Below, in pieces: positions 33,897 through 45,683 of a stretch of 64,000 bases of DNA (positions are counted from its first letter, which is position 1; every line of letters starts with the position of its first letter). The notes under the pieces were generated by a model. That model was given only the letters and a program-made list of their open reading frames with translations. It made no database searches and had not been told where the DNA came from. Origin of the DNA: Benincasa hispida. Its lineage: Eukaryota; Streptophyta; Magnoliopsida; Cucurbitales; Cucurbitaceae. A program made the translations under genes and the position numbers. The DNA lies in the NCBI RefSeq assembly GCF_009727055.1, contig NC_052350.1, positions 36,018,340-36,082,339 of the forward strand, read 5' to 3'.

Positions 33897-34260
33897 TGAT
33901 AGCTTTCAAAAAGAATTATAGTTATGTCTTTAACTCTATCCATTTTTTATATTTCTTATGCATAAAATGTCTATTTTATAGATAATTTCATGCCGAGAAG
34001 CAAAGGATTCATTTGGGAGAAAAATTGACCAAATTGGTGTCAAAATGCAGCTTGTAATCATCAAATATGAAGAAGATAAAAAGTTACCAAACTGCCACTC
34101 AAAAGCAGGCAACGCTGCAAAGCATCATATATAGGAAAAGGTTGCAATGCAATGAGTTTTGACGAAATTATAATGCAAACGTGCACGCACCTCACCGAAG
34201 CCAACATAGCAGCAACGCCGTGCCTCCACCCCAATGCTCGAGGTCTGATTTCGACAAGAA

Positions 34261-35790
34261 TGATAGGTCTTGTAAAAGACTATCTTTTCTATGATAAAAT
34301 CCTAAATTCTATCATAATTATTTGCTTAAAATGTCTATTTTTGTAGGTAAATTTAAATCTCGACTCAACAAAGCTATTTCGGAAGATTTGGAGCTAATTC
34401 GAACCAAATGACACAAAAGATCACTTAACAAGAAGATCCATGACGAACTACCACTTTGCCCCTCAGGAGCAACAATTCAACACACTTCGGCAATGCTTGC
34501 AGCATCACGACGCTCCTTACAATACTAAGCCTGAGCTAGCTCGATGCTTGAAGACATAATGCATCTATTTGCTGCAAAACAGGGCAGCATAACAATGTTT
34601 AACCCAGAGTTGCAATGCTCCAAATATTCACGGAATAGTTCGCGTGCATGCCTTGTGCAATCGAGCGTTAACGCAACGTAGCAACGTTAGCCCAACGCTT
34701 CTTGACCTTTCTACGATTTAGCATTGCAACGCTGGCCTTGGCGTCGCAACGCTATACCTGCAGATATAAATTTAGTCGTTTAATTTTCAGTGAAGAAGAG
34801 AAGAAAAAATTCAATTTTTAGAGAGAGACTTCGAATTTACAGATCTATTCTTGTAAACCTTGGAGAGATTCAATCAATTTGTATTAAATTCTTGTACCAA
34901 TTATGCAACTATCAATGAATTTCTTGAAGAATTTCATCATCCATGAGTAGGTAATCATTTTTCTTGGGGAATTATGTAGATTGGCACTTTCTTGAGACCT
35001 TTCTTTGAATTTCTTACATGTAGTTACTTTCTTTTGAATGCTCTTGCTAAGATTTAGAATAAAATTTATTAAGAATGAATTGACAACTCAAGATAATCAA
35101 TTTTTGTATGCAAAAGTTACATAGTTCTATAACAAATTTGTATTAGAGTTGCAAGAATTAGTAGTCTTGATAGAAAATGTGGACTTCTTTTGCTCTTTTC
35201 TTTAAAGAACCTATTAATTCAGAACATTCATATAATCAATCTTGAATTTTCAGTCTTTTGATTTCAAGATTTGGAATAGTTAAGAAAAACCCATGAGTTT
35301 AATGGAACTTAAGGATTAATTGTGAAATGTCTTTAGGAAGTAATTAAGACCTAGATTAGAGTTAATTATCAAATTAGCTAATTAGGGCATTAGGAATTTA
35401 TTCTTAGTGAACTATTGAATACTCTAATTGCATGATTCTTTGTTAAGTCAATGATAGAATTGTTTAGTTTACGTAAAATCTCCAAGATTTCATTTTCAAT
35501 TGAATCTTATCTCATAATCACTCTTACTTCTCTCATTACTAAATTTCCTATATCAATTCTTGCTTTTTCATTTAGTTAAGTTTCTATTTCTTTAAAACAA
35601 CCCCCCTCCATTTAATCTTTTGCATTTTGAAATTCAATTAGTCTATTTTAGGCCAATTAATAGAGGTTCTCTTAGGATTGACCTCTTACTCTACTATTGC
35701 TATGTGCTAGTTTCAGTTCTAGTTAGAGTATTATAAATTTCATTTATTTTGGGTAAGATAGAATTTACCACAATTGTTTAAGCCTAAACA
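34261..35790 (+). mobile_element. GypB 5' LTR
   Basis: 1,530 bp, TGATAGGTC...CCTAAACA. The 3' LTR (43239-44634) matches nearly throughout, including the CCTTGGAGAGATTCAATC block, but is about 130 bp shorter. Starts with a hairpin (34262-34284): GATA, bulged G, GTCTT, loop GTAA, AAGAC, TATC. Many GCAACGCT-like words occur at 34450-34760. A TATAAATT lies near 34765. Confidence 0.88.
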
Positions 35791-35793
35791 AAT

Positions 35794-35811
35794 TGGCATC
35801 ATTGCTGGAGA
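35794..35811 (+). promoter_or_regulatory. GypB primer binding site, tRNA-Asp type
   Basis: TGGCATCATTGCTGGAGA, three bases after the LTR; matches the tRNA-Asp-type site with transitions. Same spacing as in GypA. Confidence 0.78.
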
Positions 35812-35901
35812 ACCGTGCAATTGGCCTTTAAGAATTTTTAAATTCCTTTCTTTTAGAAAAAGAAATAAAAAAAAAATAGTTAGTTTGATTGAACTATCCT
35901 T

Positions 35902-37027
35902 TTGTGCATGACCTACTCCTCTCAAAGTGTACTTTGTGATTTTGTTGTAGATATCGATCGTGAGGAAAGGAGATTACGAAAGGAAAGAACAAGAAGAGAA
36001 GAAGAAGAATTTGAAGATTGGTTGTACTACTTGTCGGCCGGATCAATCACCATGTGGAATGTTCTTAAGAAAAACCTTTTAGAGAAATTTTTTCCCTGCA
36101 TCTAAGGCTAATAATATTAGAAAAGAAATATATGGCTAAAGCAATTGGTAGGAGAGTCTTTATATGAGTATTGGGAAAGCTATAAGCAACTTTGTGCTTC
36201 CTTTCCCCATCATCAAATTTCTGACCAATACCTTATTCAGGATTTCTATTCAGGATTGCTTCCATCTGAGAGGAGCAACATTGATACAGCCGTCGGTGGA
36301 GATTTAGCTGACAGAACGCCCACTGAAGCTAATCAACTAACATCAACCATGGCGGAGAATACACAAAATTTTGGATCAAGGACTTTGGAATATGATGTTG
36401 TTCAAGCTAAAGAGGTTAGTGAGTTGAGAACTCAAGTATCTAATCTAGTTTCCCTTTTCATTCAGGTCGCTCAAGGACGATTTCCCCCAAATTAAAACAT
36501 ATGGATCATATGGAGTGGTTGGACATGCCTCCGAAGCTTGCCCACAAAGTCAACCTCGATTTAATGCAATAGGAGGTTTCCAAAGGAAGTACAACCCCCA
36601 CGGGCAAACTTATAGCAAAGGGTGGCGAGATCACCCAAATTTCAAGTGGGGATCCCAAGGGCAATTTGAGAATTGGAACCAATCTTCAAGCTCCTCAGGA
36701 ATGTCTCTCGAGGATGTAGTTAAATCTCTTGCTGACCACTCATTAAAATTTCAACAGGAACTCCACAATTTGCAAAAGCATAACATACATCTTCAACAAG
36801 AAACTAAAAAAATTCAACAAGACACAAAATCTTTTCAACAAGAGATTAGACAAGGCTTCTCAAACTTAGGCACACAAATCACACAACTTGCAACTGTGGT
36901 AAGAAAGCTTGAGAGTAAATCATCAGGAAAGCTCCCCGCTCAACCGGAGCATGCAAATGTAAGGGCAATCATTTTAAGAAACGGTAAAGAAATTCATTCT
37001 TCCTCCCAAGTAGCTAGCCCAGTTTAA
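35902..37027 (+). pseudogene. GypB gag
   Basis: Starts REERRLRKERTRREEEE, then jumps to WLYYLSAGSITMWNVLKKNLLEKFFP (the first half of the capsid domain is deleted), and after stops reads ESLYEYWESYKQLCASFPHHQ, LIQDFYSGLLPSERSNIDTA, ADRTPTEANQLTSTMAEN. The knuckle at 36500-36541 has both first Cys replaced by Tyr (YGSYGVVGHASEAC). Then KGWRDHPNFKWG, SLEDVVKSLADHSLKF, a Gln-rich coiled coil (residues about 85-140 of the 36515-37027 frame) and a LPAQPEHANVRAIILRNGKE tail. Not functional as read. Confidence 0.88.
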
Positions 37028-37129
37028 TCAACTCCCAAGAAGCTTGAAAAGGTAATTGATCATGATAACAAGGTAAATGAATATGAGGAATCTTCCATCT
37101 TTCCTGAGGTACGTAACTACTCTTCCTCT

Positions 37130-38120
37130 GTCGTATGTACCCAAGCACCATTGTCTAGTATATTAGTAAAACCTAAGGTAGAACATATCGACCTTGAGCT
37201 AATTGAAATGTTAACAAGGTACAAAATAATATTCCTTTACTTAATGTTATTCAACAAATACCTAGGTAAGCTAAATTCTTAAAAGATTTATGTACTAAGA
37301 AAAGAAAAGGGAAAGAAGAGGAGAGAGTAATTGTTAGCAAAAATGTGTCTGCTTTGTTAAAAAAGAACATGCCTAAAAAATGTAGAGAACCTGGAATGTT
37401 TACTCTACCTTGTAAGATAGGAGATAGAATTATCACTCATGCCATGCTCGACCTAGGTGCATTAATAAATGTCATGTGTTTTCATGTCTATGAAGATCTT
37501 AAATTGAATGGCCTACAGAAAACGAATGTTTACATACAACTAGCCGATAGGTCATATATTCAACCACTAGGCATAGTAGAGGATGTTTTGTTAAGAGTTG
37601 GAGAATTAATTTTTCCTGTTGATTTTTACATTCTAAAAATGGATGAACCATATTCTACTTCTACTTCTACAATCTTATTAGGTAGACCCTTCATGAAAAC
37701 TGCAAAAACAAGAATTGACATAGATAAAGAGTCTTTATCAGTAGAATTTGACGGATAGGTAAAATCTTTTGACATTTTTTATGCCATGAAATTTTTGGAG
37801 GAATATTATTCTCTTTGCTCCTAAACACATATGATGAAATTGATCACATTGTTGATTCCATGTTGTACAAAAGTTCTAATTGTTTGGTAGCCCCTTCTAT
37901 TCATTATGGTTTTGATTTGACTTCTCATAATTCTTCTCATGCACCTCTTCACTTTTGTGACCATGATAATCCAAATAAAAAACATGGTTCTAATTCTTCA
38001 CTTCAATTTTCTAAAAAGAATGAATCTTCTTCAAACAATGATAATTCTTTCAATAACAATTTTTGCTAAAATGTAAATACTTTAAAAGTAGATTCAAATT
38101 TTCAAAACAAAATTTGTATA
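37130..38120 (+). pseudogene. GypB protease and downstream linker
   Basis: Open frame 37345-37758: KCREPGMFTLPCKIGDR, active site DLGALINVM (family DLGAS, so Asp kept, Ser lost), LADRSYIQPLGIVEDVL, ILLGRPFMKTAKTRIDIDK. Upstream is the broken pre-protease. After a TAG the linker goes on (SFDIFYAMKF) and, after a shift, as 37815-38069 DEIDHIVDSMLYKSSNC and an Asn/Ser-rich tail. In related elements RT follows; here it does not. Confidence 0.87.
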
Positions 38121-38625
38121 AATGAAAAACATTCAACTAATAGTTCAAATTCAAAATTTGTTTGTAATACCCAAAAAAAAAAAAAAAGCTTCTAATCTTT
38201 ACTCCATTTTCAATGTGCAGGTAAAAGGGATTGAGCCCAAAGCTCTCCCTTTGATAACACCAAAAATGTGCTATTTTCCTCTTTTTAATTCTAGGTCGTT
38301 ACTATGTTTAATGTGTTTATTTGATGATTTTGGGTATTGAGCATCTTGAAGGTAGAATCAATCGTTACGAGCTATTCGAGGTTAATTTGGAGAAATTAGG
38401 AGCTAATTTGAGCAATCGGACTTCAAAAGGACGTGAACGAATGGAAACACCCTTGGACGAAGCGTTGCAATGCTCAAACGAGTGTTGCGCAATGCTATAA
38501 GGCAACAGCTACCTATTTTACGAAAAACAGTGCAGAGTTGCAACGCTACGAATTGAAGACGAACGCGTGCTGCAAGGCAGAGTAGCGTTGCAATGCTCAT
38601 CTGTGTAGTGTTCAGCATGCTACTC

Positions 38626-38633
38626 TATAAATA
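38626..38633 (+). promoter_or_regulatory. TATA box of sK
   Basis: TATAAATA in TACTCTATAAATAG about 375 bp into the LTR. Confidence 0.55.
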
Positions 38634-39604
38634 GTTTTCTTCGCTCTAGGTCAAAGAAGGACGCCCACCTTCAGCCTCCAACCGAGTTTTCCCTCTCTTT
38701 TCTCTTCCACTTTGTATTTTGGGTGTTTCTTTAGTAATTTATCCAGTAGATGCCAGATTGTAGCTTCTCCATATTCATGGGAAGGTAAGGTTTTGGTTTC
38801 TTAACTTAGGAATTCGGAGGAACTTGATGTAATTTTATGATATTTCAATTTATTGAGTATACGAACTTGTCTATGGGCTTTAATCCGAATTTACATTTAT
38901 GAATTGCATGATTTTAATTGTTGATTAACGCCCAATGATCTTGTTGTGTAATTCTAATGATTTGTGATTAACTTGTAATATGTGACATATAATTATAAGT
39001 TAATCCCATTAGAAGCAATAGGTTAGTTAGGCAAGAAAGACTGCTCCTTTGTTGGGTTATATGTCCTAAAACTCGTAGTTTTATAAATAGTAAACATATA
39101 TAAAGTTTATTCAGACAAGTGTTGTTGATTGTTTAATAACTCTAAATCCAATAAACTACGAACCCTTGGCTATTGTCATGAATACTTGGACTTTATGTGG
39201 AGACATAAACTTGATCAAGTTCGAGTAAAATAGCCTAAACCGTCTATAGTACTTGGATTAGGTTGGGTACCTATTTCTGGAGATACTATCGAATACAGCC
39301 CCCTTTCTGATTGTTACAAATGTTGTAAAGTGTCATAAACGATGTTATTAGTTCGTTCATGTAGAGACATGTGAGGGAGAGTGTTCTACACGATGAGATT
39401 GTGTAAGACAGACCACGAAATAATCATTGTTATGTATTAACACTGATTAATTTCACTTTTGGATGACCTAGATAACTTGATCTGAATCCTGAGCTGTCTT
39501 TGAGCTCTTGTTTATTCGCGATTGTCCCTTGATTTGCATAGATGAGGGTAAACTTAACATCGCTGCTCAATATGCCTTCCATTTCAGGGATAAGACTGGG
39601 TAGA

Positions 39605-39682
39605 TAGTTGGGGACATAGAATTTACAAGATGGAATTCACTCCTAGTTGGGGACATAGAATTTACAAGATGGAATTCACTCT
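39605..39682 (+). repeat. 39-bp tandem duplication in sC5
   Basis: TAGTTGGGGACATAG starts at 39605 and 39644; the two copies are nearly identical. Sister LTRs (sL at 49450) have one copy. Confidence 0.85.
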
Positions 39683-40528
39683 TACTCATTTTAGGGATAG
39701 TAGAAAGGATGTTCCCTTAAGGGCTGATCCCGAGTCTTGAACAAGGGGCCCCATCCTCTCGTTGGCCTGAGAGGTAATGTATTTAGTGAATATGATCCTA
39801 AATCAATTGTTCATTAGAGGGACAATGGTACTTAAGGAGAAAAAATGTAACTCAGGGATATTTCAGTATTTGACCTAGCTGAGGTTACGAACAACCTGTG
39901 AAGGATCAACTTATTAATGACGGTTATATCAAATGGACACATAATATATTTACAGTAAGGGGAGTGCAACTACAGGCTATAGTGGAAAGTCCTGTTAGTT
40001 AACGAATATTGATTAACTAGGTTAAAGAGTTTGACCGGTTAGTCTCGGATCGTTGGAGTCCATCATCTGTAGGTCCATTGGGTCTCCTTGCTCGCTCCAT
40101 ACGGACAAAATTGAAGAACTAGGTGAAGTAAGAATTTGAAATGTTCAAATTCAGGTTTTAGGAAAAATTGTATTTTATATGAGATATAATTTACAATTGA
40201 ATAATTAATTAATTATTTCTTTATTTTTTAGAATATACTTGATCATTAGCATGAAAGTGTTTTTAAACTTGATTAATGTGATTAATCAAAGCTAGGTGTC
40301 ATAAACAATTTAATATGTGATATTAAATTTTTTTTATTTTATTTAATTGAAATTTTTTAATTAAATAATTTCTAAATTTAAAAATTTGTATTTCATTTTT
40401 TTAATAAAAAATTAGTTAGTGGAAAAATCTAATTGTTGGATTTTTTTCACTAACTAAATGGACTTTGAAGTGCCACTTCCCAAGCTTGACACCTAGAGAT
40501 TACATGCTAATGGAGTTTGAGGTGGAAG

Positions 40529-40567
40529 ACATGCAAAATGGGATTTTGCATGTGTTTTCTCTATAAA
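40529..40567 (+). promoter_or_regulatory. perfect hairpin next to TATA box in sC5
   Basis: ACATGCAAAAT (40529-40539), loop GGG, ATTTTGCATGT (40543-40553), then TATAAA at 40562-40567. An 11-bp perfect stem eight bases upstream of the TATA box. Confidence 0.65.
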
Positions 40568-41411
40568 TGACTTTGTTTTTTAAATTGGCAAGATTAATGC
40601 TTCCACCATTTTTGACCTAAACTCTTCCACCTCAAATCTCCTTTACTCTCCTTTCTATAGTGAGATTCCGTTATTTTCACTAACCTAACGGTCCCACCAC
40701 CATGTTCTTCAACCGGAGAATAGCAAGGATTTGCCGTTGGTGGTGTCGATCGAGCTCAGGAGAGGAAGTTTGCGGTGGAGTCTTCAAAGGTTGTATTTTC
40801 TATCCCTTTTGCATGCTTATTCTTGTTTTTATTGCAATTAGAACATTGTCGATTTCATCGCTTCCACTGTGCATGCGTTTTTTATGTTCCATCACCTATC
40901 AACCTAGAGAAAAGCCATATTGATCATTTAATTAGATGTTGGAAGTTAAACACTTATCTTAGCGTAATCTCTAGAATTTAATGCGATTTATCAATTTGTA
41001 TGGAGCAGATTCGTTTTCTGTGCATTTTGATTAATTAGATAATTAGGACCATTGGTTGGGATTCCAATCAATTGGGCTAGACATAAACAAGAAGTTTAAA
41101 TATGATCTAGATTACATTAGGTGAATTCATTCCTCTAAGCTAAGATATCTCGATTAATTGCTCTTTTATCTTTACTTTTCTTGCACTCTATTTTATGCAA
41201 TTTCACTTATCAATCCACACCAAATCCCCCCATTTATCTCTTTAACTGAAAAAAAGAGCTTCAATGGACTAATCTTTCACGCTTCCCTGAGGTTCGACCC
41301 CATACTTGCCGCTTGTACTACTAGTTAGTATAAGTAGTTAGTGGTGGTTTACAAATATTACTTGTGTAGCGAGGGTTTACAAGCGACAGTAAACTCGACC
41401 CTACCACCCTT

Positions 41412-43238
41412 CTCCAAAGAATAGCAAGAACTTAGGAAGTCAAGAAGCAAAACCCTAAAAAGACTGAAAATTTTGATGTTCCTTGAAAAACACAAAAATC
41501 TTCAAGGTGAATGGGCACAGACTTAAAATCTATAATGAAGGGCATGTAAACCAAGTCCAATTAGGCTTACGTTTAACTAACCACCTCTCTTCACCAACGT
41601 CGAGCAAACAACACTAAAAATTTGCAAAGACGGGACAAGATTTTCTTTTTCTTTCTTTTCTAATTTTTCATTTTTCTTCTTTTTTTCTTTCTTTATTTTT
41701 TTTAGCATTTCAAAGTAAGGAAATTCTCTCTTAAGCAAATAAATGATCAACAAAAACTAGGGAAGTTTCTCTCTACATCCCTTCCTTTTTGTTTCTTGAA
41801 TTTATTTACTTATTCTAAACAGCAAGGACAATGTTCCATTTTAAGTTAGAGGTGGGTAAATATTGCATGCTTTTTGCATTCTTTTGCGTATTCTTTGATT
41901 AGCTTTAAAAATGAGCCTCACTGAAAAAATTTTCACGTCTGAAAACCTTGAGCATCTGAGCTCGGGTTAATCGATTGTTGATTACTTAGATTGATTACAT
42001 AGGTTTTGTAATTCTGGTTTGACATATATGAATAAATTTGAGGCTCTGATTCATCGTGATAGTGTAATTTTGATTCTTTCAAAAGTATGACTATTGAATT
42101 CTTTATGATCCAAAAGACCATTTCTGCCTTAAATGCAATAAATTCATAATTGAATACATTCATATTTGTACATTCAACAATCTCATTCACTTTGATTCTA
42201 TGCATCATTTGATTTTACTCAATCTCTTGATTTTTATTGATGAAACTTTGATGGCACACTCTTTCTAGTAAGGATACAAACAAAATTTTAGACCTTTTAA
42301 GTTTTTCAAACAAAATTTTAAAACTCATCTTTCAAAAAAAACTTTCTTTTCCTTTTAACTTCATAAAAAAATTGAATACTTAGTCTTTTAGATTTATTTA
42401 GAATCTCAAAAATCTTAGAAATATCATATCTACTTAATTTTCTTTGTTACCTCGATAGGAAAATTTTTTTTCTAAGAACAACCATTTTGTTTTAGAGGCA
42501 AGTCTAGACATAGAGGAATAACAAGAGTCTAACGTATCTAAAAAAAATTGCTACCAAAAAAAATAATAATAATAAAGCAAATTTGCCAAATTAACATAAC
42601 CGTCACTAACAGGTTATAGGTGAAAAGAGCTACCTTCATCATGTTACTATTAGAGCCCATGAAAAAAGAGTGATAGGTTCCTGGTGGTGCGAGTGTGAAA
42701 GTTATCCCTCTAAGTAAAAGAAATGCCAATTACATTTTGTGTGCATGAGTTTAAAAAGGCACCCTTGCCTTAGAATTGCCTCTTTCAAATGCAAGTTAGG
42801 TATATCTTAGACTGATAACAGGGCCAGTGTAGGGTGAAGAGGAATTCAAAGTTGAATGTCTCCTTTCTATTAATTTAAGCCTTTAAGTAAAATAAAACTA
42901 GGTGGTGTTTTCTTTTATGATTTTGCAAGAAAAAGACTTTTTCTTTTCAAAATAAGCTTCAACCTTTTGTTAGCAAAACTTTGAATTTCTAAATGCTTGC
43001 TTATATCCTTACTTCCTTGATTGTTGAGAAAAGAGATGAGAATCAATTAATTGTGTAAGACCCTTGAATGTATTGACCATTTTGATGTGAAGATGAAAAT
43101 GTGCCAACTTGAATAAGTAAATTTTAAATAAAAGAATGAAACTTTGGATAAACAATAAACAACCCATTTTTGCTGAATATATGCACATTTCTATTTTGGA
43201 CTTGTTCGGGATGACCAAGAGCTAAGTTGAGAGTATTT
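41412..43238 (+). other. GypB 3' non-coding region
   Basis: About 1.8 kb between the protease/linker (with sK removed) and the 3' LTR. It has no RT or integrase motif in any frame. It holds pyrimidine-rich tracts (41640-41710) and ends near AAGTTGAGAGTATTT, the place of the polypurine tract. The part from 42610 is shared with GypA. Confidence 0.7.
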
Positions 43239-44634
43239 TGATAGGTCAAGTAAAATAATATCTATTCTATGATAAAAACCCTAAATTCTATCATAATTGT
43301 TTGCTTAAAATGTCTATTTCTATAGGTAAATTCCAATCCCGACTCAACAAAGCTATTTTGGAATATTTGGAGCTAATTCAAGCCAAATGACACCAAAAGA
43401 TCACTTAAAAAGAAGATCCATGACGAACTAACACTTTGTCTCTAGGAGCAACAATTCAACACACTTCAGCAATGCTTCCAGCATCGCTACACTCCTTATA
43501 ATATTAAGCCTGATGCTAGCTCGATGCTTGAAGATAAAATGCATCTATTTGCTGCAAAAAAAGGCAGCGTCACAATGCTTAACCCAGGGTTGCAACGCTC
43601 TGAGTATTCACGGAACCGAACGTAAGCATAGTGTTGCAACGTTAGCCCAATGCTTCTTGGCATTTCTACGATTTAGCATTGCAATGCTAGCCTTGGTGTC
43701 ACGACGCTATACCTACAGATATAAATTTAGTCGTTTCATTTTCAGCAAAGAAGAGAAGAAAAGTTTCAATTTTTAGAGAGAGACTTCGAATTTACAGAGC
43801 TATTCTTGTAAACCTTGGAGAGATTCAATCAATTTGTATTAAATTCTTGTACCAATTATGCAACTATCAATGGATTTCTTGAAGAACTTCATCATCTATG
43901 AGTAGGTAATCCTTTTTCTTGGGGAATTGTGTAGATTGGCACTTTCTTTAGACCTTTCTTTGAATTTCTTTCATGTAGTTACTTTCTTGTGAATGCTCTT
44001 GCTGAGATGTAGAATAAAATTGATTAAGAATGAATTGACAACTCAAGATTAATCAATTTTTGTATGCAAAATTTACATAGTTCTATAACAAATTTGTAAT
44101 TAGGGTTGCAAGAATTAGTAGTCTTAATCGAAAATGTAGACTTCTTTTCCTCTTTTCTTTAAAGAACCTATTAATTCAGAACATTCATACAATCAATCTT
44201 GAATTTTCAGTCTTTTGATTTCAAGATTTGGAATAGTTAAGAAAACCCATGAGTTTAATGGAACTTAAGGATCAATTGTGAAATGTCTTTAGGAAGTAAT
44301 TAAGACCTAGATTAGAGTTAATTATCAAATTAGCTAATTAGGGCATTAGGAATTTATTCTTACTGAACTATTGAATAATCTAATTGCATGATTATTTGTT
44401 AAGTCAATGATAGAATTGCCTAGTTTACATAAAATCACCAAGATTTCATTTTCAATTGAATCTTATCTCATAATCTCTCAATTAGTCTATTTCAGGCCAA
44501 TTAATAGAGGTTCTCTTGGGATCGACCTTTTACTCCACTATTGCTATGTGCTAGTTTTAGTTTTAGTTAGAGTATTATAAATTTCATTTGTTTTGGGTAA
44601 GATAGAATTTACGACACCTATTTTAGCTCAAATA
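43239..44634 (+). mobile_element. GypB 3' LTR
   Basis: 1,396 bp, TGATAGGTCAAG...CTCAAATA. Matches the 5' LTR; terminal CA has become TA. The stretch matching 5' LTR 35520-35630 is shortened here. The frame at 43513-43776 falls in the LTR. Confidence 0.88.
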
Positions 44635-44639
44635 AAGAG

Positions 44640-45678
44640 CATTGCAGTGCTCTCTACTGCGTCTTGACGCTACATCCATCTTATAAAAGCATGTTTATGC
44701 TCTCTGTAGAAGGGAGAGACCAAGGAGGAGTCTAATTAGAGCCAAATTTGAGAACATTTCATCAATTTTTACGACTCTTTCTTTCATCTTTCATTTCTTT
44801 TCATTAGTTCTTTCAATTTCTTAATTATTGCTGGTAGATTCAAGATAATGGAAGGCTACGTAATCCTTTTCTCTTGGGAATAGTTAATTAGTTCGCCTTT
44901 TGAGGATTTCATTTTCTTTATGTTAAACTCTAGATGTTTCTTGAGCTTTACCTTAATATATATTGACAAAATCGAATTGACAACTCGAATTTATTGAATT
45001 CTTGCATGCAATTTCTACATGGCATCATTGCATAAATGTAGATCGGTTACAAAAATTAGGAGTTCTTGTATGAATTAAGACTTTTTCTGAATTTGTACTT
45101 GTATTCCCTAAGTTAGTTTCATCCAATTAATCATGCTATGAATCTAGGCTTTCCAATTCATAGAGTGTCACAACTAAAACCCTAATTCTTAATGCAAATT
45201 GAAATTAAACATGAATCTCGCTAAGAAGGAAGTGTTTTTTATTCATTTAGGGTTAATTGGAATATGATTCTCAATTGACTAATTAGGCTATTAAGTTAAT
45301 CCTAATAGGTTGTGGAATTCATGAGTTTGCATTTATTTTTCGAAGTCAGTGATAGAATTAGACTCTAATGAAACTAATCCCAAGAACTTTTTTATAGAGA
45401 ACTTCAAGCTAATTTCACTCTATTTTTGTCTCCAATTTTACGCGTCTTGCATGCTTTCTTCTTATTTTATTCTTACACAACACCCTGCCCCCTCCCCCCC
45501 CCCCCCCCCCCCAATTGCATGGAATTTTTCAATTACCTTAGCTAGTCCATAGTTTCCCCGAGGACTCAACCCCGTAATTATTACTTGTACTACCATTTAA
45601 GTATAGATTGTAGACTTGGTGAACATAAATTATTTGCTTAGCTAGAAGTTATAGGCGACAACAATTTTCTGGCTAACA
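44640..45678 (+). mobile_element. GypA 3' LTR, second part
   Basis: Continues the 3' LTR that begins at 33897, after GypB. Matches GypA 5' LTR 26220-27253 and ends GGCTAACA. It has a C19 run at 45494-45512 where the 5' LTR has only a short interrupted C tract. Confidence 0.87.
45494..45512 (+). repeat. C19 homopolymer
   Basis: Nineteen C in a row in GypA 3' LTR; the 5' LTR has CCCCCCTCCCC at 27077-27089. Length may be uncertain in the assembly. Confidence 0.7.
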
Positions 45679-45683
45679 GCCGC

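Larger units (their letters stand above)
39050..40894 (+). mobile_element. copia solo LTR sC5 inserted in sK
   Basis: TGTTGGGTTATATGTCC...GTTCCATCA, 1,845 bp, related to sC1 and sL. Donor-like CAAAG|GTTGTA at 40789/40790. sK resumes at about 40895. The five bases on either side (TCCTT, CCTAT) do not form a clear TSD, so the right border may be off by a few bases. A 39-bp tandem duplication lies at 39605-39682. The frames at 40702-40981 lie in the LTR. Confidence 0.8.
38252..41406 (+). mobile_element. solo LTR sK inserted in GypB, holding sC5
   Basis: TGATAACACC...CCCTACCA, perfect TSD CCCTT (38247-38251, 41407-41411). Without sC5 it is about 1.3 kb. Starts with a short hairpin (ATA-A-CAC, loop, GTG-C-TAT), has TATAAATA at 38626-38633, and near the end a box GGTTCGACCCC (41291-41301). 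GCAACGCT-like words at 38460-38610. No coding sequence. Confidence 0.87.
34261..44634 (+). mobile_element. GypB, gypsy element without RT/integrase, inserted in GypA 3' LTR
   Basis: 5' LTR 34261-35790, PBS 35794-35811, gag, protease, 3' LTR 43239-44634. TSD AAGAA (34256-34260) and AAGAG (44635-44639); the GypA 5' LTR has AAGAG at the matching site and its sequence continues on both sides. Apart from sK (38252-41406) the interior runs from protease straight to a 3' non-coding region, with no RT, RNase H or integrase. So it was probably non-autonomous when it inserted, or lost pol in one clean deletion. Confidence 0.9.
25742..45678 (+). mobile_element. GypA, Athila-like gypsy element with nested inserts
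   Basis: Complete at both ends: 5' LTR 25742-27253, PBS, gag, 3' LTR 33897-34260 plus 44640-45678. The TSD is GCTGC (25737-25741) and GCCGC (45679-45683), one change apart, and the CopF RT frame is continuous across the empty site. Inserts are sJ (27767-29538), CopS (from 30820) and GypB (34261-44634). RT, RNase H and integrase are missing between gag and the 3' non-coding region, where CopS now lies. Confidence 0.9.

Noticed and set aside
35902..36105. Separate basic regulatory protein
   Set aside because: The Arg/Glu-rich segment is the N-terminus of GypB gag joined to capsid sequence by a deletion.
41291..41301. tRNA gene suggested by GGTTCGACCCC
   Set aside because: No A-box, acceptor stem or anticodon arm could be drawn around it; it is the shared LTR box.
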